Positions 1-5,295 of a DNA stretch of 5,431 bases are shown in pieces. The DNA is from Phycisphaerales bacterium. GTDB lineage: Bacteria; Planctomycetota; Phycisphaerae; Phycisphaerales; SM1A02. The notes beneath the pieces are model-generated. The model saw nothing but the letters and a program-made list of their open reading frames with translations. It had not been told where the DNA came from and made no database searches. Location: assembly GCA_007127615.1 (NCBI GenBank), contig SKZB01000308.1, positions 1 through 5,431 of the forward strand, given 5' to 3'. How positions within the stretch are numbered: position 1 is the stretch's first letter; the number at the start of each line of letters is the position of its first letter. The translations under genes were made by a program, and so were the position numbers.

Positions 1-167
1 ACCGCGAGATCAGCGTGGCGCTCCAACTGCCGATCTCCACCATCGAAACCCGACTCTGTCGCGCCCGTGCGCTGGTTCGTGATGCCATCCCGCCGCACGA
101 TCCCCTGGTGCGCCCTCAGAAACCATACCGCCCTTACGGAGGGTCAACCCATGAAGTCCGAACCTGA
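1..167 (+). CDS. ECF-type RNA polymerase sigma factor, C-terminal fragment (region 4)
   Basis: This is the 3' end of a gene that begins left of the window. Reading from base 3 gives 54 complete codons and a TGA at 165-167. The first 30 or so residues match sigma-70 region 4.2, the helix-turn-helix that binds the -35 element: REISVALQLPISTIETRL is followed by CRARALVRDAI, which fits the usual pattern of 'REIA..L.....T.....R.RAR..L'. A basic, proline-rich tail of about 25 residues follows, and its codons also hold the ribosome binding site of the next gene. Such proteins direct RNA polymerase to a small set of promoters and are often held inactive by a membrane anti-sigma protein encoded next door, which fits the overlapping gene here. 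The ECF subtype cannot be decided because regions 2 and 3 are missing; a LuxR-type helix-turn-helix is the main alternative but fits less well. Confidence 0.85.
   Translation, partial: REISVALQLPISTIETRLCRARALVRDAIPPHDPLVRPQKPYRPYGGSTHEVRT
138..143 (+). promoter_or_regulatory. Shine-Dalgarno site that fixes the anti-sigma gene start
   Basis: GGAGGG lies 7 bases before the ATG at 151, inside the last codons of the sigma factor gene. It supports the start at 151 over an in-frame upstream ATG at 67, which would sit deep inside the sigma coding sequence. Its position suggests translational coupling of the two genes. Confidence 0.85.
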
Positions 168-903
168 CAACCTGCACCATGACGCCGAGCCGCTCCGCGA
201 TCGCGAGTTGCTGATCGGTCGTCTGCTGGCCGATCCCACGGATGATGATGGCGAAGAAGTCTGGAGCCACTTCCGCGCGCACGCCGGCCGGGATGCGGCC
301 GCGTGGGAGCAGCTCGCCCGCGCGTTCCGTCATGAGCTTGCCCTGCGCACGGCGGCAGAGCGGGAACATGGCCAACGACGCGCCATCACTGAAATCGATC
401 GTGCGATCGAGCGATCCGGTCCCACCTCTCACGCCGCACGAGGCGTGGCCGTTGAAAACGATCGAGCGTTGGCCCCTTCGCCCTCATCCGCTCCGCGGCG
501 TGCGGCCGGGGTTTTCGGCCGGGCGGGCTGGGCGGTCGCGGCCGGACTGATGGTGATCGGGTCGGTCTCCTTCCTCGGCCCGGTTCAGGACGCCACCACG
601 CCGCATGGCCCCGACGCACCCCGCACCATCACGGCATCGTTCACCGCGGATGAAGCGTACGATCAGTACGTTTCGATCGGCGAGCAGGCCGGCCGGATCG
701 TGGCGGAGTTGCCCACCGTCATGGTGGAAAGCCGCGCCATGCCCGACGGTTCGTTCGAAGTCTTGTACGTGCGGCAGTTGCTGGAACGCGAGACGGTCAG
801 CGGGATGTACGAACTGCAACCCGACGATGCGGGCGAACTCAATCCCGTGCCAATCCCCCCATTCCCGAACCGAGAGCGTGATGAGTTTGAGTTCTCACTC
901 TGA
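151..903 (+). CDS. Putative anti-sigma factor, single-pass membrane protein without a zinc motif
   Basis: The 250-residue protein starts 17 bases before the sigma factor stop, so the pair is almost certainly co-translated. Residues 1-90 are charged and probably helical (for example EVWSHFRAHAGRDAAAWEQL, about 36-55), like the cytoplasmic sigma-binding part of anti-sigma proteins. One hydrophobic segment at about 125-145 (AGWAVAAGLMVIGSVSFLGPV), preceded by Arg-rich sequence (RRAAGVFGR), is a likely transmembrane helix with the N-terminus inside. Residues 146-250 would lie outside and include a compact, probably beta-containing stretch (about 160-225), then an acidic, proline-rich end. The protein contains no cysteine at all, so it cannot carry the H-x3-C-x2-C zinc site of ZAS-type anti-sigma factors. 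The role is inferred from gene order and topology, not from a recognised domain; it could instead be another membrane sensor co-regulated with the sigma factor. Confidence 0.72.
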   Translation: MKSEPDNLHHDAEPLRDRELLIGRLLADPTDDDGEEVWSHFRAHAGRDAAAWEQLARAFRHELALRTAAEREHGQRRAITEIDRAIERSGPTSHAARGVAVENDRALAPSPSSAPRRAAGVFGRAGWAVAAGLMVIGSVSFLGPVQDATTPHGPDAPRTITASFTADEAYDQYVSIGEQAGRIVAELPTVMVESRAMPDGSFEVLYVRQLLERETVSGMYELQPDDAGELNPVPIPPFPNRERDEFEFSL

Positions 904-940
904 ATTGACCGGATGACTTTCTTGAGCTCCGGCTGAAAAA

Positions 941-962
941 TTCCTGCGGAATGCCGCAAGAA
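941..962. other. Imperfect hairpin between the anti-sigma and PDZ genes
   Basis: TGCGG (945-949) pairs with CCGCA (954-958) around the loop AATG, and TTC (941-943) pairs with GAA (960-962) across one C/A mismatch. Read on the minus strand, the hairpin is followed directly by five T residues (complement of 936-940), the form of an intrinsic terminator for antisense transcripts. On the plus strand no T-run follows. It ends about 28 bases before the ribosome binding site of the PDZ gene, so it could also be a leader hairpin. Confidence 0.35.
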
Positions 963-1001
963 CCCACCCCGCGCCGCGTGTCTGTCTGATGGAGGTCCAC
1001 C

Positions 1002-2333
1002 ATGAATACCCGTCTCCTGAAATCCTTTGCCACTCTGACCGTGATGATGACCGCCGGCAGCGCGCTCACGTTGAGCGCGCCGTCCGCCCACGCGATCGGA
1101 CTGCATGCCGCCGCTTCGATCGCCGGCGCCCCGTCATCCCCGGCGGCCACGTCGGCTTCCGCTGCTTCTGACAGCCGAATCAGCGTCACGCTCAACGGCG
1201 AATCCTGGACGATCGTCCGCCGGGAGGGTGATCTGTCGATCTCCATCGACGGCGAAGCGGCGCCGGCCGACCGCATTCAGCGGCGCGGATCCCAGTACCG
1301 GCTCCTCGGCCGCGACGGTGAGACGGTCGCGCAGCTCATGGTCGGGCCGAGCGGCAACCTGAGGTTCCAGTCGGTCTCCGGCGAAGCTCGGGAGGATCGC
1401 GGCGCGCGGCCGCCCCAGCCGCGCGGCGACGATCGTCCCGAGCGGAGGGAGCAACGCGAGCGTTCCCAACCCGGCAGCATTGGAATCACGCTCAGCCGGG
1501 TGCCCGAGATCGCCGCGGAACAGCTCGGCGTCGACCCCGAAGCGGTCGTTCTGATCGGGCGCGTCCGGCCGGACGGCCCGGCAAAGAACGCCGGGCTTCA
1601 GCTCTTCGATGTCATCACCGCCGTTGACGGCCGGGCGCCCGTCACACGGGAGATGATTCGTGATCATGTGCGCCGGAAGCATGCGGGAGACACGGTCACG
1701 CTGACCATTCTGCGGCGGGGTGAATCGCAAGAAATCGATGTCACGCTGGCACCGGTCGAGCACGAGATCGTGGATCGCCGCCCCGGCGCGCGGCGCTGGA
1801 TCATCGGTGAATGGGATGAACTGCGCTCCCTGGTGCGCGAACTGATCGAGCAGATGGAAGCCGGGAACGATCTTCCGGAGGCGTTTCTCGCCCGGTTGCA
1901 GGACGCGGAGGAGAGAATCAGAGACTGGTGGGAGGACGCGTACGAACGCGGCCGCCCGTGGATGATTCTGTCGGATGACCGGCGGCGGGAGCTGCGCGAT
2001 CTGTTGGCGGAGGTCGAAGGCGATCTTCTCCGGTCTGCCGATGATTGGCCGGACGAAGCACAGATCGCGCAATGGTTCGAGACGTTCCGCGAGCGACGGG
2101 AAGAGTTCTCCGAACGGATGCGGGAGTTGTCGAAACGATTCGAACTGAGCGCGCCGGAAATCGAAATTCAGCGCGATGAAGATGGCCGGCGCGTCATCAT
2201 GCGCGGTCCCGGAACGCTGCGTCCCGCGCCGATCGAGCGGCGGCTCGAACGCCTCGAATCGCAGCTTGATTCTCTGGAACAGCGCCTGATGCGCATTGAA
2301 GAGTCTCTCAAACAGCTTTCGGCGGATCGCTGA
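1002..2333 (+). CDS. Exported PDZ-domain protein with C-terminal coiled coil
   Basis: The 443-residue protein has a good ribosome binding site (GGAGG at 991-995, 6 bases before the ATG). Residues 1-31 form a Sec signal peptide with a basic start (MNTRLLK), a hydrophobic core and a likely cut after SAHA. Residues 59-125 look like a small beta-rich domain. An Arg/Pro/Asp-rich linker (126-157) leads to a PDZ domain at about 158-252, with a GSIGITL peptide-binding loop and the HtrA-like signature PAKNAGLQLFDVITAVDG; a Phe stands where HtrA proteins usually have Gly in GD. No Ser/His/Asp protease domain is present. Residues 265-385 are highly charged, Trp-rich and helical, and 411-439 is a strict heptad coil (I411, L415, L418, L422, L425, L429, I432, L436, L439) that should oligomerise. 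The gene lies 98 bases after the putative anti-sigma gene, so it may act in the same envelope-sensing pathway as a non-catalytic peptide binder. That role is inference. Confidence 0.88.
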   Translation: MNTRLLKSFATLTVMMTAGSALTLSAPSAHAIGLHAAASIAGAPSSPAATSASAASDSRISVTLNGESWTIVRREGDLSISIDGEAAPADRIQRRGSQYRLLGRDGETVAQLMVGPSGNLRFQSVSGEAREDRGARPPQPRGDDRPERREQRERSQPGSIGITLSRVPEIAAEQLGVDPEAVVLIGRVRPDGPAKNAGLQLFDVITAVDGRAPVTREMIRDHVRRKHAGDTVTLTILRRGESQEIDVTLAPVEHEIVDRRPGARRWIIGEWDELRSLVRELIEQMEAGNDLPEAFLARLQDAEERIRDWWEDAYERGRPWMILSDDRRRELRDLLAEVEGDLLRSADDWPDEAQIAQWFETFRERREEFSERMRELSKRFELSAPEIEIQRDEDGRRVIMRGPGTLRPAPIERRLERLESQLDSLEQRLMRIEESLKQLSADR

Positions 2334-2366
2334 GTCGCCGCAGAAGGCGCGCCGGGCCCAACCAAA

Positions 2367-2398
2367 CGGTGCCGCCAATGACCAGCCGGCCGGCACCG
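2367..2398. terminator. Possible terminator hairpin after the PDZ gene
   Basis: CGGTGCCG (2367-2374) and CGGCACCG (2391-2398) form a perfect 8-base stem with a 16-base loop that contains a further GCCGGC palindrome. It lies 33 bases after the PDZ gene stop. There is no proper T-run on either side (CTTCGG follows on the plus strand), so it is a weak candidate for an intrinsic terminator and may only stabilise an RNA 3' end. Confidence 0.35.
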
Positions 2399-2441
2399 CT
2401 TCGGTGGCGGTGGCGGCGAATGATGTCGATCAGGGCGCCGG

Positions 2442-2461
2442 ATTTCTGAGAATTTCTGAGA
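2442..2461 (+). repeat. Tandem 10-base direct repeat upstream of the deacetylase gene
   Basis: ATTTCTGAGA occurs twice in succession (2442-2451 and 2452-2461), an AT-rich patch in a GC-rich background, 33 bases before the deacetylase ATG. One helical turn between copies is the spacing expected for a protein binding on one face of the DNA, so it could be an operator or activator site, but two copies may also arise by chance duplication. Confidence 0.45.
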
Positions 2462-2486
2462 TCAGCTCGCCGAATCACCCGATAAC
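2456..2486 (+). promoter_or_regulatory. Weak candidate promoter placed for a leaderless transcript
   Basis: GATAAC at 2481-2486 matches a -10 box at four of six positions and ends 7 bases before the ATG at 2494. CTGAGA at 2456-2461 matches a -35 box at four of six with a long 19-base spacer and falls in the second copy of the tandem repeat. If used, transcription would begin at or next to the ATG, which would explain why no ribosome binding site is visible there. This is pattern matching only. Confidence 0.2.
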
Positions 2487-2493
2487 ACCGGCG

Positions 2494-3396
2494 ATGAGCC
2501 GCCCTGGCAACTATCTGGCGGACGCGCTGGCGGGCGCGCTGACGCAAGCGCCGGCTAATCTGGTGGTCACGTACCACTACATCAGGCCGGCGAACTCCGA
2601 CGGAGTGACGGGAATCACCCCGGAGCGGTTTGCCGCACACCTCCGCCTGATCCGGTCATCGTATGAAATCGTCCCGGCCGAGGAGTTCTGCCTCCGGCGG
2701 GAACAGGAGACCGGGCTCGCGCTGATCACGTTTGATGATGCCGTACGCGACCAGTTCGACTATGCCGCGCCGGTACTCGAAGCGTTCAATGTCCCGGCCG
2801 TTTTCTACGCGCCGATGCGACCTTACGCCGACGACGGCAGTGATCATTGGTGTACGCAGCACCTCTTGCACGCGCTCGCACAGGAACTCGGTTGGCGGGA
2901 ACTGGAACGCCGGGTCGTGAGGCTGATCGGTGATCCGGCGTGCGACGAGGCGGAGATGAACCGGATCTACCACTACGAAGTTCCGATGAAGCGGCGCCTC
3001 AAATACCTGCTCGCCTTCACCCTGCCGGCGGGCGTTGCGGCCGAATCACTCCGCGCCATCAACACCACCATCGGCCTTGACGCCTCCGATTGGTACATCA
3101 GCTCGGATGACCTCGGCGCGCTCCAGGCGAGCGGCCATGCCCTCGGCGGCCACGGTTTTGATCACGTGCCCTATACCACGCTCACTCCGTCTCAGCAGGA
3201 GTCGGACATGCGAAGAGCACATCGACGGATGACGGAACTGTTCGGCGATCGGCCGCGCACGATGGCGTATCCCTTCGGTCGCGCAGATGAGACCACCCGC
3301 CGGCTGGCAAGACAATTCGGTTACATCCATGCGTTCACGACGGATGACCGAGTCGACGGCATGAACATCGACATCCCGCAAGGAGTTCTGGCATGA
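2494..3396 (+). CDS. Polysaccharide deacetylase family protein (CE4/NodB-like)
   Basis: The 300-residue protein has the core motifs of carbohydrate esterase family 4, metal-dependent enzymes that remove N-acetyl groups from sugars: TFDD at 79-82 (catalytic base and metal ligand), HGFDH at 220-224 (the two metal-binding histidines; Gly replaces the usual Ser/Thr after the first His), and AYPFG at 258-262. The N-terminal strand VVTYHYIRP (24-32) is also typical. A mostly helical insert of about 85 residues (110-195) separates the first two motifs. There is no signal peptide or membrane segment, so it probably works in the cytoplasm on a precursor sugar. The start at 2494 has no ribosome binding site; an in-frame ATG at 2296 lies inside the PDZ gene, and the 66 residues it would add look non-coding. 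The C-terminus stops at MNIDIPQGVLA, which seems short for the family. The stop overlaps the next start as ATGA, so the two genes are translationally coupled. Confidence 0.88.
   Translation: MSRPGNYLADALAGALTQAPANLVVTYHYIRPANSDGVTGITPERFAAHLRLIRSSYEIVPAEEFCLRREQETGLALITFDDAVRDQFDYAAPVLEAFNVPAVFYAPMRPYADDGSDHWCTQHLLHALAQELGWRELERRVVRLIGDPACDEAEMNRIYHYEVPMKRRLKYLLAFTLPAGVAAESLRAINTTIGLDASDWYISSDDLGALQASGHALGGHGFDHVPYTTLTPSQQESDMRRAHRRMTELFGDRPRTMAYPFGRADETTRRLARQFGYIHAFTTDDRVDGMNIDIPQGVLA
3381..3385 (+). promoter_or_regulatory. Shine-Dalgarno site for the GNAT gene
   Basis: AGGAG lies 7 bases before the ATG at 3393, within the last codons of the deacetylase gene. It favours this start over a second in-frame ATG at 3405 (residue 5). 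Confidence 0.75.
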
Positions 3397-4310
3397 ACCA
3401 GAGTATGACGAACGAAACAGAGTCCCGCGGATCGACGAAGACGGCCGAAATCGCTCCCTGCCGGGATCCTGGGGAACTGCGGCGGTACATTGACCGGTAC
3501 TGGCGGCCCGGCCATATCCTGGCCCGCGAAGAGCGCATGTTCAATTTTCAGTACGCCACCCCGTGGGTGGATCGCGAATATTTCCCGGAGGGGATCAGTG
3601 TGCTGGGCGTCTACGACGATGATCGGATGCTCGGGTTCCTGGGGGCCATCACGACACCCTACCCGCGCGAACGGTCGTACTGGCTCGCTCTCTGGCACGT
3701 CCGGCCGGAGCTGAAGGGGACGGGGACGGGGGGGCGTCTGCTTCAGACGATGCAGGAAATGGCCGAGGGATCCGGCGGCTGGATCGGCACGTTCGGCGCC
3801 GGACCGGAGGCGCTCCCGGTCTACCTGAAACGCGGCTACACGGTTCGTGCCGTCAGGCGCTGGGTCTTCGATCCGACTTCGTCCGGTACGACCTTCCGGC
3901 CAACGCCGCGAAACAGTGCCGAGTGCGCACCATCGGAAGATTGGGTGGCTTATCGCTACCTCCATCATCCGCTCTTCACCTACGAACGTCGGGGTCAATG
4001 CATCGTTCGTACCGAGCAGAATGCCTGGGGAACGGTGTGCCATCTGGCGATGCTTGGCGATGACTGGCCCGCCGTGATCCCTGACCTGTATGACGAAACG
4101 CAGCAGCGGGCCGCCGTGGCGGGAACGCCGTTTCTCCTGGATTGCTGGGCTTTCAACTGCCCGGGCCCGGGGTGGCGGCTGGCGCCGGACGACCTGCCGG
4201 CGGTGTTTCATCCCCCGGAGCCGCGGGGCAACCTGATCTACGCCGTCGGGCGACCATTCATTCCCGCGCGGGTGGAGAAGGGCGACTGCGATCAGGATCG
4301 TCCGAACTGA
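3393..4310 (+). CDS. GNAT-family N-acyltransferase
   Basis: The 305-residue protein transfers an acyl group from acyl-CoA to an amine. Residues 18-160 form a GNAT domain: the strand VLGVYDDDRMLGFLGAI (70-86), then WHVRPELKGTGTGGRLL (101-117), which carries the acyl-CoA pyrophosphate loop in the form K-G-T-G-T-G-G (a Lys in place of the common Arg/Gln), and LPVYLKRGY (141-149), the usual motif B region. Residues 180-290 (WVAYRYLHHPLFTYE at 184-198, then strands and helices) may be a second, degenerate GNAT-like half, as in two-domain members of the family. No membrane segment is seen. Coupling to the deacetylase by ATGA suggests that the two act in succession on one sugar, removing one acyl group and adding another, probably for a surface glycan; the substrate cannot be told. 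The 3' end overlaps the convergent membrane-protein gene by 53 bases, with no bidirectional terminator visible. Confidence 0.88.
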   Translation: MNQSMTNETESRGSTKTAEIAPCRDPGELRRYIDRYWRPGHILAREERMFNFQYATPWVDREYFPEGISVLGVYDDDRMLGFLGAITTPYPRERSYWLALWHVRPELKGTGTGGRLLQTMQEMAEGSGGWIGTFGAGPEALPVYLKRGYTVRAVRRWVFDPTSSGTTFRPTPRNSAECAPSEDWVAYRYLHHPLFTYERRGQCIVRTEQNAWGTVCHLAMLGDDWPAVIPDLYDETQQRAAVAGTPFLLDCWAFNCPGPGWRLAPDDLPAVFHPPEPRGNLIYAVGRPFIPARVEKGDCDQDRPN

Positions 4311-5295
4311 CCGGCTCGACCGGCAATTCACCATCGGGTCGGCCTTCTTCTGGTGCCGGTGGCGGTGTTGCGTCACTTGCGGGTGCTTCGATCGCGTCCG
4401 TCTCGGGCTTCGGCCAGCGCTGGTCCTCCCGGATCGAGCGGCCGCATTCGGGGCAGTGATCGCCCTTCAGTTTGTAGAGCTGGTAACCGCATTCGCACTT
4501 CGGTTCATCGACCTGAAGCCGCATCAGGATGCGGCACCCCGGGCAGAGCGACTCGCCGGGCTTGAGCTTCACCTCGGTCTCGCAGCGCGGGCAGACGAGC
4601 GCTACGACGAAACTGCAAAGCAGGGTTTCCGATTCCGGCCGCCGATTCGAGTGGATTCGATACCCGACGTAAGTGACCAGCAGCAGGACGACCGTGACCG
4701 GGACGCCCAACCCCGTGGTCATCGCGAGCAGGCCATAGAGCGCCGGCCCGGTGATGGGCGAAAAAATGATCTCCTCAAAGATCAACAGAACCCCGCCGAA
4801 TGCGGTGACCCAGAGACTTCCCCAGGAGGCCATGCGGCCGAACCGCACCACGGCGCCGGGAGATCGCAGCAGCGCCAGTCCCCCGGTCAACAGGATGGCG
4901 AATGACAGAATGGTCAGGCACGCCGCCATCCCGAAAAGCATGTCAACGGTTTCCCAGGACATGGACTCATTCCAAACAATCGTCACCAGAAGGATGCTGC
5001 AGGCCGCCGGCGCCATCAACAGCACCGGGTACTGCAGAAGTGGTGTCGTCCGGCGGTGAATCATCAGCGCGGCGGCGAACATCATCGCGCTGTAAATCAC
5101 GGCCATCACGCTCGCAGTGATCCACGCCTCCGGTTGATCCACGTTCTGCTCACGCCCCACCGTGAGCAGAACGGCGACGGCCCCCGCCAGGACGAGAGCG
5201 AGCGCGCAGATCACGCCGCACGCCGCGGTGAGCTTCGCCGTCCACGGCCTGGTTACGGTAGTTTCAGCTTGATCATCAGCCCGCAATTCGGACAC
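4258..5295 (-). CDS. Six-helix membrane protein with two C-terminal zinc ribbons
   Basis: The 345-residue protein starts with GTG at 5295, supported by GGAGGG 6 bases upstream. Six hydrophobic segments lie at about 22-46, 58-80, 88-108, 116-142, 155-175 and 183-211. The cytoplasmic-type tail holds two zinc-binding blocks: C235-x2-C238 with C251-x2-C254 (12 residues between the pairs) and C267-x-C269 with C281-x2-C284. The second block, CECGYQLYKLKGDHCPECG, resembles a motif widespread in planctomycete proteins of unknown role, though it has only one residue between its first two cysteines. A Pro/Asp/Glu-rich tail of about 55 residues follows and probably is disordered; its last 17 codons overlap the GNAT gene. 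No enzyme or transporter motif is recognised. The gene begins inside an upstream zinc-ribbon gene, so the two are likely coupled. Function unknown. Confidence 0.85.
   Translation of the reverse strand: MSELRADDQAETTVTRPWTAKLTAACGVICALALVLAGAVAVLLTVGREQNVDQPEAWITASVMAVIYSAMMFAAALMIHRRTTPLLQYPVLLMAPAACSILLVTIVWNESMSWETVDMLFGMAACLTILSFAILLTGGLALLRSPGAVVRFGRMASWGSLWVTAFGGVLLIFEEIIFSPITGPALYGLLAMTTGLGVPVTVVLLLVTYVGYRIHSNRRPESETLLCSFVVALVCPRCETEVKLKPGESLCPGCRILMRLQVDEPKCECGYQLYKLKGDHCPECGRSIREDQRWPKPETDAIEAPASDATPPPAPEEGRPDGELPVEPVSSDDPDRSRPSPPARE

Noticed and set aside
67..150. N-terminal extension of the anti-sigma gene to the ATG at 67
   Set aside because: These codons overlap sigma region 4 in another frame, and the ribosome binding site at 138-143 supports the ATG at 151.
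396..420. Cluster of CGATCG and GCGATC words in the anti-sigma gene
   Set aside because: They arise from Ile-Asp-Arg and Ala-Ile-Glu-Arg codons, and GATC-containing words are common throughout the window; no regular spacing suggests a binding array.
959..989. Sigma-E-like promoter: AGAACCC (959-965) with GTCTGT or GTCTGA near 980-989
   Set aside because: The -10 element would lie next to the ribosome binding site at 991-995, so transcription would begin at or after that site and remove it. The spacing also fits poorly.
1134..2396. Long open frame on the minus strand, opposite the PDZ gene (420 codons)
   Set aside because: It is antisense to a well-supported gene with a signal peptide, PDZ domain and ribosome binding site. 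Its translation shows no recognisable domain; long antisense frames are expected in GC-rich coding DNA.
2378..2449. Small plus-strand frame of 23 codons encoding an Arg/Trp-rich peptide (contains RWRWRR)
   Set aside because: No ribosome binding site precedes it, it overlaps the hairpin at 2367-2398, and the repeated residues come from a GGTGGC-type sequence repeat. It looks like chance.
3321..4376. Long open frame on the minus strand, opposite the GNAT gene (351 codons)
   Set aside because: The product is rich in Arg, Pro and His with no domain, and it lies opposite two genes with conserved catalytic motifs.
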